Part shown: one piece after another, positions 29,079 to 39,621 of the stretch
How the letters are laid out: each line of letters opens with the position of its first letter
Numbering within the stretch: the first letter of the stretch is position 1
Assembly (NCBI GenBank): GCA_022678445.1
Contig: JALBWU010000009.1
Span: 1-64,000 of the forward strand
DNA length: 64,000 nt
Direction: 5' to 3'
From: Candidatus Aramenus sp. CH1
Lineage (GTDB): Archaea; Thermoproteota; Thermoprotei_A; Sulfolobales; Sulfolobaceae
The notes under the pieces: model-generated
Told to the model about the DNA's origin: nothing
The model's database searches: none
The model's input: only the letters and a program-made list of their open reading frames with translations
Translations under genes and position numbers: made by a program

Positions 29079-29954
29079 ATGCTAATTTCACTAACTTATT
29101 TGAAAATTAGGGAGATGTCAAGAAAGTATAACATTGAGAAGGCAAAGAAGCTCATAAAGGCGTCAAAAGAAAAGGGAGCAAAGCTTGTTATCTTGCCTTC
29201 TTTGTTCCCAGTAGGGAACTCCTTTGAGTTATATAACAACGAGAAGAAGATGCGCAGTATGGTAAGAAACTTGGCTGAGAAGATACCTGGGAGCTCAACT
29301 GACGTACTCGTAAAGTTGGCTATGGAAGGGGAAGTCCACCTAATAGCTGGCCCCCTTCTAGAGCAAGCTGGGCCCAAAATATTCCTGACAACGTTGGTTA
29401 TCTCCCCAGATGGCGAAATAATAGGAAAATACAGGAAGGTAGTTGTGTCGGAGAAGGACATAAGACTTGGGATATCCGGCGGGAAAGAACCAATAAACGT
29501 CGTCTTAGATAACAAGTACGGCATTATATCCGAAGAGGACTTGATGTCTCCCGAGATCAACAAGCTACTATCGCTTGGTGGCGCGCAAGCAATAATAGGT
29601 ACAATGAGGGCCCTTGGCAAAAAGCAGGACCTAGTTAAGAACCTTGCCATAGCGAGAAGCGTTGAAAATGGAATTCCATACCTCATTACCGGTGAACTAA
29701 TAGAAAACGAGAACGGGGAGATAATAGGTTACTCACCTACCTTTATAGTAACACCGGACTCACTCATCTATAAGGAAGCTGAAGAGGAAGACTCAATTCT
29801 GTTGGCAGAGACATCAGTCATCACCCAAAGCGCCAAGGAAAGCGTAATAAGCAAGTTGGCAAATGTTGAGTCTGTGATAAATGTGCTATGCAAGAGCGTA
29901 AAAAAGTCAAGGAGTTTAGGCGAGAAGACGGTAATAAACAAAAACGAGGACTAA
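29079..29954 (+). CDS. nitrilase-fold protein lacking catalytic Glu and Cys
   Basis: The 291-residue protein follows the carbon-nitrogen hydrolase fold: an N-terminal strand, helix [20 protein letters not shown], and the GEIIGKYRK segment with the catalytic-type Lys120. The catalytic Glu, normally right after the LP of the first strand, is Ser41, and the Cys region reads [13 protein letters not shown] without cysteine. It probably has no amidase activity and may bind a ligand or partner. ATG at 29079 lies 8 bases after the reverse gyrase stop; a longer frame starts inside that gene. It overlaps the end of convergent rps25e by 4 bases. Confidence 0.7.
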   Translation: MLISLTYLKIREMSRKYNIEKAKKLIKASKEKGAKLVILPSLFPVGNSFELYNNEKKMRSMVRNLAEKIPGSSTDVLVKLAMEGEVHLIAGPLLEQAGPKIFLTTLVISPDGEIIGKYRKVVVSEKDIRLGISGGKEPINVVLDNKYGIISEEDLMSPEINKLLSLGGAQAIIGTMRALGKKQDLVKNLAIARSVENGIPYLITGELIENENGEIIGYSPTFIVTPDSLIYKEAEEEDSILLAETSVITQSAKESVISKLANVESVINVLCKSVKKSRSLGEKTVINKNED

Positions 29955-30277
29955 GGCGCCACGTATATAGCGGTTCTCCTGTTCTTAAATTGCTCCTTAA
30001 CTATTCCCTGACTACTCAGTTCCTTCAGTATCCTTTTTGCCACGCTAACGGTGACGTTGGTTTTAGTGGCTAACTCGTACGGCGTTATTATCTTTTCCTT
30101 CTTTATTTCCTCTTGAACCTTCTTGATCATCTCGTTGGAGATCGTAATGTTCTTAGATATGACCTCGCTTCCGGTTTTTGACGTCTTCTTGCCCTGTGCC
30201 TTCTTCTGCTGTGCCTCCATTTCCTTCTTCATTCTCTTCTCAACGTTCGATATGGGCTTCTTTGTTGCTCCTCCCAC
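29951..30277 (-). CDS. rps25e: small-subunit ribosomal protein S25e
   Basis: This 108-residue protein matches archaeal S25e: basic N-terminus ([15 protein letters not shown]), a winged helix with [33 protein letters not shown] and the RRTAIYV end. The start is GTG, preceded by AGGTGA at 8-13 bases, so it has a short leader with a ribosome binding site. It is divergent from the TrmB-like regulator. Confidence 0.94.
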   Translation of the reverse strand: MGGATKKPISNVEKRMKKEMEAQQKKAQGKKTSKTGSEVISKNITISNEMIKKVQEEIKKEKIITPYELATKTNVTVSVAKRILKELSSQGIVKEQFKNRRTAIYVAP

Positions 30278-30323
30278 GTAACTTCACCTAATAATCTTTT
30301 ATGTAGTTAAAGAATATATATTT

Positions 30324-31055
30324 GTGACTGAGAACCTCATAGAGGACATCCTATCAAGGGTTTCAAGGTTCGCGTCAATTCTTGGAATCTCAAAGTCTGA
30401 GCTCAGAATTTACGCCACCCTCCTCCTCGAAGGCCAGATGACGGCAAGACAGATCTCGGACAAGCTGGAGATTTCGTACACAAAAGTCTACAGCATACTC
30501 ACCAAGCTTGAAGAGAGGGGTTGGATAAGGAAGACAGGAAAGAAACCCTCTTACTACTACGCCATTCCGATAAGAGACTTGTGGGCAAACATAAAAAAAC
30601 TCCTAGAGGAGAAAATAAACGAGTTCGAGAAGCAGTTCATCGAGCCCATCTCCGCAATGCTGTCGTCCTCGTCCTCCTACACTATAATGGTGATTCCGAC
30701 GGTCGACTTGAAAAAGACCATTTTCGAGATACTCAACGAGAACAGCAAGAGGTATTACGTTGTGCTCTCTTACCCGGAACTCGTTACCAATGACGTTATC
30801 GAATTACTTTCCACAAAGGTTTTTAACTCAGAGGTGAGGTTGTTGGTGACCTCAAGTGTAAGCGTCACCAAAATTCCGCCCGAAAGCATTAAAAGGTCAG
30901 ACAACATGTTTGGCAGCGGAATCATAACGGCCTCGTCCGTCCTCCTTATCGTTAAAAACAACGATAGGCTCTCCGGCATACTTTCAAACCACAAGTACTT
31001 TGTCGACATAGCCACCGTCTACTTCAACCACCTGTGGGAAAGTTCGTCAAAATAG
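30324..31055 (+). CDS. TrmB-family transcriptional regulator
   Basis: The 243-residue protein begins with a winged helix-turn-helix (GISKSELRIYATLLLEGQMTARQISDKLEISYTKVYSILTKLEERGWI) as in TrmB regulators. A coiled segment (NIKKLLEEKINEFEKQF) and a C-terminal alpha/beta domain follow, where sugar-sensing members bind ligand. The ligand here is unknown and no transporter or sugar gene is nearby. The start is GTG at 30324. Confidence 0.78.
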   Translation: MTENLIEDILSRVSRFASILGISKSELRIYATLLLEGQMTARQISDKLEISYTKVYSILTKLEERGWIRKTGKKPSYYYAIPIRDLWANIKKLLEEKINEFEKQFIEPISAMLSSSSSYTIMVIPTVDLKKTIFEILNENSKRYYVVLSYPELVTNDVIELLSTKVFNSEVRLLVTSSVSVTKIPPESIKRSDNMFGSGIITASSVLLIVKNNDRLSGILSNHKYFVDIATVYFNHLWESSSK

Positions 31056-31111
31056 CACCACGCAAAAATACTTAAAAGGATTATACTGGCAATTCCATAA
31101 AACGATCTTAG

Positions 31112-31258
31112 ATGAAAATAATAACCGTTAAGCTACCAGAGCAATTTCTGGAAGCAATAGACGAGCTGGTCAACACTGGAAGGTATGAGTCCAGGAGCGA
31201 AGTAATAAGAGCTGCGATAGGAGAGTTTATTAGAAAAGAACTCTGGATTAAAGAGTAG
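31112..31258 (+). CDS. small CopG-type ribbon-helix-helix protein
   Basis: A 48-residue protein starting [20 protein letters not shown] then [19 protein letters not shown]. It is a complete ribbon-helix-helix unit and would bind DNA as a dimer. There is no toxin gene next to it, so it is more likely a regulator than an antitoxin. TACTTAAAAGG about 40 bp upstream is a possible promoter. It lies just before trmI, on the same strand. Confidence 0.75.
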   Translation: MKIITVKLPEQFLEAIDELVNTGRYESRSEVIRAAIGEFIRKELWIKE

Positions 31259-31351
31259 TGCGTGATGACGGCTGGTATTTATGAACGGTGAATTAAGACA
31301 CCAATGCTGACAAAGATAAGATTTTTTAAATGTGGGAGCCTTCAATGTAGC

Positions 31352-32122
31352 GTGGTACTTAACGAAGGAGACGTAGTGACCATATGGATCGACCCCAAGA
31401 GGGTTTTTCTGGCAAAGCTTGTAAAGGGCAAGAGGCTGGACACCGACAAGGGTTACATCCTACACGACGACATAATAGGCAAGGAATACGGTGACGTGTT
31501 AAAGCTCTCGAGGGCTACAGCGTACCTCCTTAGGCCTATTCTAGAGGACATTTACCTCGACTTAAGGAGGCCATCTCAAGTCTTGTACCCTAAAGACGTA
31601 GCTTACATGATTTACTCGTCGAGCGTGGAGCCCGGGAGCGTTGTAATAGAGGCGGGCACGGGGTCAGGGTTCCTGACCATTTCCCTGGCACACTTCTTGG
31701 GAAAGGAAGGGAAGGTAATAACTTACGACGTAAGGAGGGACATGCAGGAAACGGCAAAGTTTAACGCCAGCGTCCTAAATTTGCAGGACAGGATAGAGTT
31801 TAAGCTTAAGGATATAAGGGAGGGCTTTGACGAGAAGGGCGTAGACGCGGTGTTTTTAGACATGCCAAGCCCTTGGGAAGTTGTAGAGAAGGCCTATGAA
31901 GCCTTAAAGCCATCGGCGACTCTGATCGTTTTCGTTCCTACCGTAAATCAAGTGGAGAAGACTTACTTGGAAATGGAAAGGAAGGGGTTCGTGGAGATCC
32001 ACGCAGAAGAGCTAATCCTGAGAGAGTACAAGGTCAAAGAGGGCGCCACTAGACCAAAGAACGTCGGTATTACCCACACTGGATACATAATAAGGGGAAG
32101 GAAATCAATAAAAACCTCATGA
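31352..32122 (+). CDS. trmI: tRNA (adenine-N1)-methyltransferase TrmI
   Basis: The protein has the TrmI plan: a small N-terminal barrel ([19 protein letters not shown]), [12 protein letters not shown], then class I motif [18 protein letters not shown] and motif [13 protein letters not shown]. It methylates A57/A58 in the T loop of archaeal tRNAs. The frame is open from ATG at 31304, but the family begins just before EGD. GTG at 31352 lies about 25 bp after a TTTTTTAAA box at 31321-31329, so a leaderless start there was preferred. Confidence 0.88.
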   Translation: MVLNEGDVVTIWIDPKRVFLAKLVKGKRLDTDKGYILHDDIIGKEYGDVLKLSRATAYLLRPILEDIYLDLRRPSQVLYPKDVAYMIYSSSVEPGSVVIEAGTGSGFLTISLAHFLGKEGKVITYDVRRDMQETAKFNASVLNLQDRIEFKLKDIREGFDEKGVDAVFLDMPSPWEVVEKAYEALKPSATLIVFVPTVNQVEKTYLEMERKGFVEIHAEELILREYKVKEGATRPKNVGITHTGYIIRGRKSIKTS

Positions 32123-32147
32123 ATTCTATCTATATAGTGGCTGGATT

Positions 32148-32480
32148 ATGAGCGAGGCAAAGCTCAGCGTTTACGCTAGGCTGATCGTCAACTTTGAGAA
32201 CGACATCAAGAACGTGAAATCTGAGGTAGCTACAGACGCGAAAAACCTCATAATGCTATCCCAGACTCTCTCCCAGCAGTTGTCGGCAATAGCAGAGGAG
32301 GCTTTAAAGGAGATCTCGAAGTCCATTGAGGACGAAAAAGCTACTGAAATAGACAAGATAAGGAAACAATACATGAACGAAAGGGAACAGAAACTGAGGC
32401 AAATAAAGACGTCGGCGGAGAAAAACCTCGAGAAGGCCATCTCTGAGGTAATATCTGCCCTAGGTGAAGCATTCAAATGA
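32148..32480 (+). CDS. A-type ATP synthase peripheral stalk subunit (E/H-like)
   Basis: This 110-residue protein is almost all charged coiled coil (ALKEISKSIEDEKATEIDKIRKQYMNEREQKLRQI). Coupling by a 4-base overlap to the A-ATPase subunit C gene supports a peripheral-stalk subunit of the archaeal ATP synthase. The sequence alone does not tell E from H. The rest of the ATPase operon is not in this window. Confidence 0.65.
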   Translation: MSEAKLSVYARLIVNFENDIKNVKSEVATDAKNLIMLSQTLSQQLSAIAEEALKEISKSIEDEKATEIDKIRKQYMNEREQKLRQIKTSAEKNLEKAISEVISALGEAFK

Positions 32481-33442
32481 GTGTTCCAGCGCTGGCTTAC
32501 TTGACGTCAATCTCGCGTAACTTTAAGGCAAAGACGCTGACTAAGGGAACGATAAACGAGATACTCTCGGAGTCAGACTGGAAAAATGCTGTAAACATTC
32601 TGAAGGAGAGGAACTACTTAGAGGAGACAAGTGACAACTTTGAGGAAATGGAGTTCTTAATAAAGAAAAATACGATCGAGAACCTCCTCCAACTGGGAAA
32701 CCTCAGCATGTCAGTAAAGACCTCTCACGATATAGTCAACTTGTACTATTACGCTGTCACGTTAGACGAGTTTGAGAGCCTAATAGCGTCAGTGGAGAAC
32801 GGAGTAGAACTTAGGTCAAGGTTTTTCCCAAAAGTCGTAGACGCAAAGCCCACAAACGTAAACGAGTTATTGAACGTAGTTAGGGATACGATTCACGGTA
32901 AGGCCCTTCAATACGCACTGGGCAAAAACCCAAAGAACTTGTCGCAGTTAAACTCTTATTTAGACTACTTCTTCATCTCGGAACTGACTAAGATAACAGA
33001 AGGGTTAAGAGGTGACTGGAAGTCCTTCGCTGACGGCATTTTGTGCGGATACAAGGACTACTACACGGTTAGCTTGGCTTTAAGGCAGAAGGTCCAAGAG
33101 GAGATTCACTGTAAGGTAAGCGTAGACACTATTAAGGACTTGATGAACGCTAGGTCCAACGAAGAGGCTTTGGACACCCTTAGGAGGTTACCTTACGCTA
33201 GGTCAATGGACTTCTCCAGCGTTTACACTGCACTTTCAACGTTACACAGAGTGGCTAGAGTCCAGGCCAGAAATGCCTCGCTGAACGCATTTATGGGCTC
33301 CCCCTTTACTCCAGTTACAGCTCTAGCAATAGCCGAGTTACTGAAGCTGGACATGGAAGACCTAATAACGATACTCAATGGACTCAAGCTAGGACTACCG
33401 CAAGAGAAAATAAAGGCAAAGTTGTCACTGGAGCTAGTCTGA
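32477..33442 (+). CDS. atpC: A-type ATP synthase subunit C
   Basis: This 321-residue helical protein fits the V/A-ATPase subunit C/d (AC39) family, with an early AYLTSISRNFKAKTLT segment, repeated helical bundles and an ending ARVQARNASLNAFMGSPFTPVTALAIAELLKLDMEDLITILNG. It connects the rotor stalk to the membrane ring. Overlap by 4 bases with the coiled-coil gene indicates coupled translation. Confidence 0.85.
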   Translation: MSVPALAYLTSISRNFKAKTLTKGTINEILSESDWKNAVNILKERNYLEETSDNFEEMEFLIKKNTIENLLQLGNLSMSVKTSHDIVNLYYYAVTLDEFESLIASVENGVELRSRFFPKVVDAKPTNVNELLNVVRDTIHGKALQYALGKNPKNLSQLNSYLDYFFISELTKITEGLRGDWKSFADGILCGYKDYYTVSLALRQKVQEEIHCKVSVDTIKDLMNARSNEEALDTLRRLPYARSMDFSSVYTALSTLHRVARVQARNASLNAFMGSPFTPVTALAIAELLKLDMEDLITILNGLKLGLPQEKIKAKLSLELV

Positions 33443-33778
33443 CAGAACAGATGCCCTCAATTCCTTAAATATTTTGTCGTCCACGATGTACTTGTTTTCT
33501 GCCTTTATGATTGTTACCTCCGGAAACCTTGGAGGTTCGGGCATTTCTTTTATTGGCTTTTCTTTGCCAAGGTATATCCACTTCAGCTTACCGTTTATCC
33601 TTTCCAACTTGTACCAGTACTTTCCTATGTAGAAATACCTCTTACCACCCTTGTTGACCACGTGGAAGGGCTTCAAGTAGACGTTATACTCCTTAATCTT
33701 TGAGTTATACTCGTACACAAGTTCCTTGAACCTCGTTATCACGTCGTCAAATTCTCTCTCATTCAATGCAACAAACAT
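33434..33778 (-). CDS. hypothetical protein
   Basis: I do not recognise this 114-residue protein. It is basic and aromatic, with a beta-rich middle ([30 protein letters not shown]). It has no signal peptide or membrane helix. It converges on atpC with a 9-base overlap and abuts the aldo/keto reductase frame at its start. Confidence 0.6.
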   Translation of the reverse strand: MFVALNEREFDDVITRFKELVYEYNSKIKEYNVYLKPFHVVNKGGKRYFYIGKYWYKLERINGKLKWIYLGKEKPIKEMPEPPRFPEVTIIKAENKYIVDDKIFKELRASVLSD

Positions 33779-33835
33779 ATGAAGGGATATACGCTTATTT
33801 TCAAAAGGTTTGAGAGTTATATATGTGGTATAACT

Positions 33836-34810
33836 ATGAACTATAGAGAACTAGGTACTACTGGCATTAAGGTCTCTGAAATAGGATTGGGGTTGTGGAG
33901 CGTAGTCACTGACTGGTGGGGAAACCCATACAAGGGGGAAGACCTACTTAGAGAGTCCTTCAGTAAGGGGATTACCTTTTACGACACTGGAGACATTTAC
34001 GGCGAAGGTAGGGCAGAGGAAATAATAGCGAAGGCTCTAGGTAATAAGAGGGACCAAATTGTAATCCTTACTAAGATAGGTTACGATTTCTACAATAAGG
34101 TTAACGGTAGAGCTGTCCACAACTTCTCAGTAGATTTCCTAGAGTTCGCCTTTTCCCAGTCGTTAAAAAGGTTGAACACAGATTACGTCGACGTTTTGAT
34201 GATCCACAACCCAAAGATGGAGATCATAAGGAGAAAAGATGTCTTCGGCTTTCTCCTTTCCTTAAAAAACGAAGGAAAGGTTAGGGCAATAGGGGTAGCC
34301 TTAGGCCCAACGTTGGGATGGGGAGAGGAAGGGAAGGAGGCGATAAGGATGGGATACGAGGCTCTGGAGCACATATACAACTTGATCGAACAGTACCCTG
34401 GGAGAGAACTCCTAAACTACCGCATAGGCCACGTAACGAGAGTGCCTCACGCGTCGGACGCGTTACTGGAGAGGAGGTGGCCAATTACCTACGACAAGAG
34501 CCTCCACAGAAGCCTCAAGAAGATCGAGTGGATTAGGACTGCAGTGGAGAGAAGCCAGAACCTCCTGAAGTTCGCCGGGGAAAAGGGGATGACCCTCTCC
34601 CAACTGGCCTTGAAGTTCGTACTTTACAATAGGAACGTATCCACGGTCGTGCCCAATATAACGAACCTTGACGAACTGAACGAGTTCCTAAAGGTGGAGG
34701 AGCTACCGGATCTAAAGGAGGACGACATGAACTTCATTGAGGACTACTACAAAAAGTACTACAAAGACCTTAACGAGGAGAGCATAGAGGAGACCAAGAT
34801 CTATAAGTGA
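33836..34810 (+). CDS. aldo/keto reductase
   Basis: The protein of about 324 residues has the aldo/keto reductase barrel: [19 protein letters not shown], the catalytic Asp-Tyr segment [21 protein letters not shown], Lys in ILTKIGYD, His in MIHNPKM, and the NADP-binding end [14 protein letters not shown]. The substrate is unknown. ATG at 33836 matches the family start; the frame is open 19 codons further upstream but that part holds the TTATATATG box. Confidence 0.88.
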   Translation: MNYRELGTTGIKVSEIGLGLWSVVTDWWGNPYKGEDLLRESFSKGITFYDTGDIYGEGRAEEIIAKALGNKRDQIVILTKIGYDFYNKVNGRAVHNFSVDFLEFAFSQSLKRLNTDYVDVLMIHNPKMEIIRRKDVFGFLLSLKNEGKVRAIGVALGPTLGWGEEGKEAIRMGYEALEHIYNLIEQYPGRELLNYRIGHVTRVPHASDALLERRWPITYDKSLHRSLKKIEWIRTAVERSQNLLKFAGEKGMTLSQLALKFVLYNRNVSTVVPNITNLDELNEFLKVEELPDLKEDDMNFIEDYYKKYYKDLNEESIEETKIYK

Positions 34811-34830
34811 GTGGTTCCCTATTTGTCTGT

Positions 34831-35397
34831 TCATTGACGTCCAGTGTAGTACTCTAAGAATTTCCTAAAAGCCCTGGCCCTATGCGAGTACTTATTTTTC
34901 TCATCCACGGTCATTTCAGCAAATGTCTTGTCACTTCCCTCAGGAGCAAATATAGGGTCGAAACCGAAGCCCTTCTCCCCTGAAGGCCTCTCGGTTATCC
35001 TTCCGTAGACTTTCCCGCTAAATGTCCTTACCTCCCTCTCATCGACGTAGCATATAACAGTCTCAAAGTACGCCTGTCTCTGCTTTACGCCGCTCATTAA
35101 CCTTAAAATCCCATCTATGTCGAGGGTTTTCTTCACGAAGTTGGTGTAAGGACCAGGGAATCCCTTTAGCTCTTCGATGAAGAGCCCACTGTCGTCAACC
35201 ACCAGTGGTACCCTATACATCTCGAAAAGGAGGAGGGCAGAGTAACGGGCCACATCCTCCAGCGAGTCGGTCTGTATCTCAATTTTCTGCGCGTTTAGCA
35301 TCTCTAGCTTTACTCCGTATTCACCTGCGATGTGAGACATCTCCTCAAACTTGTGCGCGTTACTTGTTACTAGCCTTACTACGTCTTTCCTCAACAT
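34831..35397 (-). CDS. XTP/dITP pyrophosphatase (Ham1/RdgB family)
   Basis: This 188-residue house-cleaning enzyme hydrolyses deaminated purine triphosphates. Visible are [22 protein letters not shown] with [19 protein letters not shown] and the final [11 protein letters not shown]. The ATG overlaps bud32 by 38 bases, with GAGG about 10 bases before it. It is the last gene of the kae1-bud32 operon. Confidence 0.92.
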   Translation of the reverse strand: MLRKDVVRLVTSNAHKFEEMSHIAGEYGVKLEMLNAQKIEIQTDSLEDVARYSALLLFEMYRVPLVVDDSGLFIEELKGFPGPYTNFVKKTLDIDGILRLMSGVKQRQAYFETVICYVDEREVRTFSGKVYGRITERPSGEKGFGFDPIFAPEGSDKTFAEMTVDEKNKYSHRARAFRKFLEYYTGRQ

Positions 35398-36025
35398 ATC
35401 TTCCCCTCATCCTAATTTCCCTTACAGTATCGAGTACTTCCTTGTAATTTGGGATTTCGGTGGAGTAGCCTGTAACAAATCCCTCAAAGAGGTGATCCTT
35501 TGCTTCTGGGTGGACGCTCTCTAGCGACCTTAGCAGTACGTGAACGTCGGTCGCGAAGTCCTCTACGTCGTTCGTTCTCTTAGATAGGCCAAAGTCTATC
35601 ACGAATAGCTCACCGTTGTCCTTTAAGATCAAGTTGTTGGTGGTCAGATCTCCGTGTGCGATGCCTGCCCTATGTAGTTTACCCGCGATCTGCCCTATCT
35701 TCTCCCCCAGCGCTCCGAGTCCTTCCTCGTCCAATTTCCCCTCATTTATGTAGTCCCTGATTACAGCGCCTTCCACAAACTCCATGACTATAGTAAAGTT
35801 AGCTAGATCCACGAACAGTACAGCTGGGGCGTTTATCCCGGCCTTCAAAACGCTGTAAATTGTCCTAGCTTCGTACATGGTCCTCTGCTCGTTGATCTCC
35901 CTGTCCAACTTAGGATCCCTATACGACTTCGATACCCTCTTCTTGAAAATAGCGTGTATGCCCAGGAAATAGCCTTCGTATATTACAGACTCCGCCCCCC
36001 TTTTAATTAGTCTTAAGCCCTCCAA
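35360..36025 (-). CDS. bud32: KEOPS complex kinase/ATPase Bud32
   Basis: This small atypical kinase has a short N-lobe ([25 protein letters not shown]) and the motifs [11 protein letters not shown] and VIDFGLSK. Bud32 activates Kae1 for t6A tRNA modification; in some archaea the two are fused. TTG at 36025 was chosen: GAGGT lies 10 bases upstream and the protein then begins as other family members do. ATG at 36052 would add nine residues inside kae1. Confidence 0.92.
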   Translation of the reverse strand: MEGLRLIKRGAESVIYEGYFLGIHAIFKKRVSKSYRDPKLDREINEQRTMYEARTIYSVLKAGINAPAVLFVDLANFTIVMEFVEGAVIRDYINEGKLDEEGLGALGEKIGQIAGKLHRAGIAHGDLTTNNLILKDNGELFVIDFGLSKRTNDVEDFATDVHVLLRSLESVHPEAKDHLFEGFVTGYSTEIPNYKEVLDTVREIRMRGRYVEERRSKASNK

Positions 36026-37008
36026 GGTACGGGTACCTCGTCGATCCGCCATCTAGGCCTAATGTGGGAGTTCCCCACGTCCACGAAAACTCCGTGTTTT
36101 CCCGCTAGCAGTCCCGCATAGGCTATCATGGCGCCGTTATCACCTGCAAATGCCGGAGGCACAATCTTCACTTCTGCATCCCACTCCCTAGCTAAGTCCT
36201 CGAGCTTCTTCCTCAAACTCACGCTCGCTGCTACTCCACCTACTATCATGACCTCTCTTTTCCCAGTTAAAGCCATGGCTCTCTCAGTCGCCTCTAATAG
36301 CATGTCGAAGGCCACTTCCCTTATGCTGTAACACACGTCGTGGAGGTCGTATTTCCTTGCTGCCTTCAATGATGCAGTTAAAAGCCCAGAATACGACATA
36401 TCTTGACCCTTCACTACGTAAGGCAACTCAATTAGCTTTCCCCCTTGATCCGCGCATATGTCTATAACGTGTTTGCCGTTTACTACGTAAGGTGGAGCAA
36501 GTCCTACTTCCCTGGAGAAGACGTCAATTAAGTTCCCTAAGGCTATGTCCAGCGTCTCTCCAAAGACCCTGAACCTACCCTCGTAGAACGTAGTTATTAT
36601 AGTGTTACCTCCAGATAAATACAAAATTAAAGGGTCTTTCGCGCCAGTAGTCAAATACCCGATCTCTATATGCCCGATACCGTGGTTTACTGGGACTAGC
36701 TTTTTATCGAACTTGAGCGCCAAAGTCCTCGCCACTACTGCACCTACTCTCAACGCTGGGCCTATGCCTGGACCTAGAGCCACGGCAATGTAATCCACAT
36801 CTTTTATAGAAACGCTCGCCTCTTTAAGAGCCTGACTTATGACATCTGCTGCGACAGTAGCGTGGTGCCTCGCTAGGTCTGTAGGCTTCATTCCGCCATT
36901 TTTCGGGATGTAAGTGTCCCTAACGTTTGAAAGTATGTACGGTCTCTCGTCAGTTACTATTCCAACCCCAAAAGTGTGGGCTGTGGATTCAATCCCAAGA
37001 ACTAACAT
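36013..37008 (-). CDS. kae1: KEOPS complex threonylcarbamoyltransferase Kae1
   Basis: This 331-residue ASKHA-fold enzyme makes N6-threonylcarbamoyladenosine at tRNA position 37. Signature parts are [15 protein letters not shown], the metal ligands [17 protein letters not shown] and [14 protein letters not shown]. It lies between rps27ae and bud32 in one minus-strand unit, which agrees with the usual archaeal order. Confidence 0.95.
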   Translation of the reverse strand: MLVLGIESTAHTFGVGIVTDERPYILSNVRDTYIPKNGGMKPTDLARHHATVAADVISQALKEASVSIKDVDYIAVALGPGIGPALRVGAVVARTLALKFDKKLVPVNHGIGHIEIGYLTTGAKDPLILYLSGGNTIITTFYEGRFRVFGETLDIALGNLIDVFSREVGLAPPYVVNGKHVIDICADQGGKLIELPYVVKGQDMSYSGLLTASLKAARKYDLHDVCYSIREVAFDMLLEATERAMALTGKREVMIVGGVAASVSLRKKLEDLAREWDAEVKIVPPAFAGDNGAMIAYAGLLAGKHGVFVDVGNSHIRPRWRIDEVPVPWRA

Positions 37009-37011
37009 ACC

Positions 37012-37197
37012 TTACTTTTTCCCCGTGACAAACTCTGTATACCCACACTTACCGCAGGCCCATCTCTCCCTGGGCTTCAAGTGGTGCCCCATTACACTTC
37101 CGCACCTTGGACATTTTTTGTTCTTCAGTTTGACCTTGCCGTCCACTATTTCGTAATAAGTCCTAACTGAGGCCTTAACCTTGTTTTTGCTCGCCAC
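37012..37197 (-). CDS. rps27ae: small-subunit ribosomal protein S27ae
   Basis: This zinc protein of about 61 residues has [26 protein letters not shown] and [11 protein letters not shown]. Its beginning overlaps the end of rps24e. GTG at 37197 is preceded by GGTGAGC and gives a normal family start; two more GTG codons lie 9 and 12 bases upstream. Confidence 0.93.
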   Translation of the reverse strand: MASKNKVKASVRTYYEIVDGKVKLKNKKCPRCGSVMGHHLKPRERWACGKCGYTEFVTGKK

Positions 37198-37531
37198 TCT
37201 GCTCACCACCTTGCTTCTTTCCTGTTCCTCTCTCTAATAAATGCTTTGGTTCATACTTTTCTAAATTTTCTTTTTTATCGTAAATATGAACCCTAGCCTC
37301 GCTTATGCCAGCCCCATATTTGGTGAAGATCTTCCTCACAACCACTAGTTCCTCCGGCTTACCTAAAAACTGAGCTATCGCCTTCCTTAGTTCTTCCCTA
37401 GATGGAGTTCCCACACCTATGTGGAAAAGTTTAATCGCGATCTCCCTTCTCTCAATTACCTTGTTAAAGGTATCCCTCTCAACAACGCCCTGTACCTTGT
37501 CCGAAACCTTAATCTGCTGAGTTTGACTCAT
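37175..37531 (-). CDS. rps24e: small-subunit ribosomal protein S24e
   Basis: The 118-residue protein fits S24e: [51 protein letters not shown]. The C-terminal tail is a Gln/Glu/Gly-rich extension that overlaps rps27ae. CTTAAAAC centred about 28 bp before the ATG suggests a leaderless transcript for the S24e-S27ae-Kae1-Bud32-Ham1 unit. Confidence 0.94.
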   Translation of the reverse strand: MSQTQQIKVSDKVQGVVERDTFNKVIERREIAIKLFHIGVGTPSREELRKAIAQFLGKPEELVVVRKIFTKYGAGISEARVHIYDKKENLEKYEPKHLLERGTGKKQGGEQSGEQKQG

Positions 37532-37558
37532 ATCGTCATTAATACAAAAATGATGGTT

Positions 37559-38353
37559 TTAAGAGTTACGCAAGTCGTTTATTATGTCTTCGGCAACTTT
37601 CTTCCCTGAGAGAACCATGGCGCCGAATATAGGCCCCATTCTGGGCAAGGACTTCACCTCACACACTGCCATCCCAGTAGTGTACAGCCCCTCGGCAACC
37701 TTACCAGCGTTCTTTACCACCAGCTCCTCTGCGACCTCGCTGTATGCCGATTTTTCCCCTGGGATCACGATACCTAACTCCGGGATTTTCCTCGACGCCA
37801 CAGAGAGGATTTCCGCGTCATGTCCGGTCGCGTCTACTACTGCTTTAGCCGATACGAAGAGCGGATCCACGTGCAGCCCAGACATCTGCGTTGAGGTCCA
37901 CTCTACTGCCACTCCGGCCACCCTTAACGGGTTGTCCCTGAAGATCACGTCGTCTACGTTTATTCCATGTATAACCTTCGCCCCAGCGTCTATAGCTGCA
38001 GCTCCAAGCTTTGCCATAAACTCGGCTGTGTCTACAATGAAAACTCCCTCCTCTGCTTCCACAAGCTTCACTTTCCACTCCCTCAGTAACTCGTCTGCGG
38101 GGCTCTCTATTACTATCTTGTGGAAGTTCATGGCGCCACCCCCTATCCCACCGCCGAAGCTTAACCTCCTCTCGAAAACCACCGTTTTCAGTCCGGCCTT
38201 AGCAGTGAAGTAGGCTGTAGCCAGGCCAGAAGGTCCTGCTCCAACCACTATAACGTCGCTATCCACTATGCTGTACCAATCCTCAAAAGTGTACTTAAGG
38301 ATGTACCTGCTTATCTTCACTTCATCTACCTGCTTAATCCTAATGCTTTGCAT
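37559..38353 (-). CDS. thi4: thiazole synthase Thi4
   Basis: This 264-residue FAD-type Rossmann protein has [16 protein letters not shown], the [16 protein letters not shown] segment and [14 protein letters not shown]. It makes the thiazole part of thiamine from NAD and glycine. Eukaryotic Thi4 uses a sacrificial cysteine; here the matching loop reads SGLHVDP, with His in its place, as in archaeal enzymes that use sulfide and turn over many times. CTTATAAA at 38376-38383 lies 26 bp before the ATG, so the transcript is probably leaderless. Confidence 0.92.
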   Translation of the reverse strand: MQSIRIKQVDEVKISRYILKYTFEDWYSIVDSDVIVVGAGPSGLATAYFTAKAGLKTVVFERRLSFGGGIGGGAMNFHKIVIESPADELLREWKVKLVEAEEGVFIVDTAEFMAKLGAAAIDAGAKVIHGINVDDVIFRDNPLRVAGVAVEWTSTQMSGLHVDPLFVSAKAVVDATGHDAEILSVASRKIPELGIVIPGEKSAYSEVAEELVVKNAGKVAEGLYTTGMAVCEVKSLPRMGPIFGAMVLSGKKVAEDIINDLRNS

Positions 38354-38442
38354 AAGTACTAATCGCTATAAGCATCTTATAAACTAATTTAAATTGACTT
38401 TATTGTGACAATACATAATAATGCTGTGGCTCACTTTAATGC

Positions 38443-38649
38443 ATGCCGTTTCAGATAAAGACTGGGATAGGAGGATTTAGATGCGACTGGTGCGGTAAGA
38501 TTGTGAGGGAAAACCCTATAGTTGTGAAGACGTGTTGCAACAATAAACCGTGGACTTTTTGTAGTAGGGAGTGTTATTCTCAATGGACAAGGGAATGGAT
38601 GAGAAGACAGGAACAGAGGACAGGGCAAAGAAAAAAGCAGTTGTTATAG
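38443..38649 (+). CDS. small zinc-ribbon protein upstream of ubiX
   Basis: This 68-residue protein has CDWCGK near residue 14, then TCC, then [10 protein letters not shown], the pattern of a treble-clef or TRASH-like zinc finger, followed by a basic Gln/Arg tail. I do not know its function. It overlaps the start of ubiX by about 55 bases, so the two are translationally linked. An 11-bp palindrome ATTGTGACAAT at 38402-38412 lies about 31 bp upstream. Confidence 0.65.
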   Translation: MPFQIKTGIGGFRCDWCGKIVRENPIVVKTCCNNKPWTFCSRECYSQWTREWMRRQEQRTGQRKKQLL

Positions 38650-39197
38650 GGATAACAGGGGCAAGCGGAATAGTATACGGATTAAGAGCAGTGGAGTCCC
38701 TCTCACTGATGGGCTACCCTGTGTATGCATTGATCACGAGGGGAGCGTTAAAGGTAGCAGAAAAGGAAAACTCCATGGACTTATTTAAGGAAGTATCCAA
38801 ACACACTAGAAACGTATTCATGGAAGAGGAGATAGACGCCCCTACCTCAAGCTCTAGCTTCCTCGTGAACTCCAAGGGAATGGCAGTAATTCCCTGTAGT
38901 ATTAGGACGCTAGCAGAGGTCGCCCACGGAATTGCCTCCAATTTAGTCACTAGAACCGCGATAAACTTCATAAGGATGAGAAAAAGACTAACCCTAGTCC
39001 TCAGGGAAACCCCACTTGGTCCTCTGGAACTAGAAAACGCCTTAAAACTTTCTAGGATGGGAGTTGTAATACTACCCGCTTCTCCCGGTTTTTACTCTAG
39101 GCCTAAGACTATTGACGACATGATAAACTTCGTAGTAGGCAAAACACTTGACTCCTTGAGGATAGAAAACGACTTGTACAAGAGGTGGTCTAGATGA
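38595..39197 (+). CDS. ubiX: flavin prenyltransferase UbiX
   Basis: The protein of about 200 residues matches Ubi[17 protein letters not shown], the [22 protein letters not shown] helix, and [31 protein letters not shown]. It attaches a prenyl group to FMN to make the cofactor of UbiD decarboxylases. Several ATGs lie in frame at 38571, 38583 and 38595; the last was preferred and overlaps the zinc-ribbon gene. No ubiD gene is in this window. Confidence 0.92.
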   Translation: MDEKTGTEDRAKKKAVVIGITGASGIVYGLRAVESLSLMGYPVYALITRGALKVAEKENSMDLFKEVSKHTRNVFMEEEIDAPTSSSSFLVNSKGMAVIPCSIRTLAEVAHGIASNLVTRTAINFIRMRKRLTLVLRETPLGPLELENALKLSRMGVVILPASPGFYSRPKTIDDMINFVVGKTLDSLRIENDLYKRWSR

Positions 39198-39588
39198 AGT
39201 CTACGTCTTTCTTACCTAGCTTCTTTGATAGGAGCTCCTTAAGCTTGTTATCGTAGTCCTCCTCCCTCAATTCCCTCTCTATGTCGTCCTTACTGCCGTC
39301 CCTCTTGTTCACGGCGAAAGCACACTTATTGCCAGGCAGTAAGGCCCTCTTTTCACAATAGGCGTACTGACAGTCTCCGGTTATGCACGTGTCTCCTACC
39401 CACCTGCAGTATCCAGCTTTATAGGGGTTTCCCTTGACGTACTTTGTCTGGATCATTAATGCCCTCTTGTTACACCTAAAATATGGACATAAGTAGTTAC
39501 ATTTATCTCCCAATGGAAGGGGTTTTGGCTCGTCTTCCACGTATTGACCTCTATGCCTTGACTCTCTCTCGTTAAAATTACTTCTCAC
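39190..39588 (-). CDS. cysteine-rich protein of unknown function
   Basis: This 132-residue protein has about nine cysteines in its first 90 residues ([42 protein letters not shown]), then a charged helical tail. The spacing suggests binding of zinc or iron-sulfur clusters, or disulfides. I do not recognise the family. It lies 33 bases after endA on the same strand and converges on ubiX with an 8-base overlap. Confidence 0.6.
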   Translation of the reverse strand: MRSNFNERESRHRGQYVEDEPKPLPLGDKCNYLCPYFRCNKRALMIQTKYVKGNPYKAGYCRWVGDTCITGDCQYAYCEKRALLPGNKCAFAVNKRDGSKDDIERELREEDYDNKLKELLSKKLGKKDVDFI

Positions 39589-39621
39589 TACAAACCCCCA
39601 ACGCTATTGTCTATAATCTAC

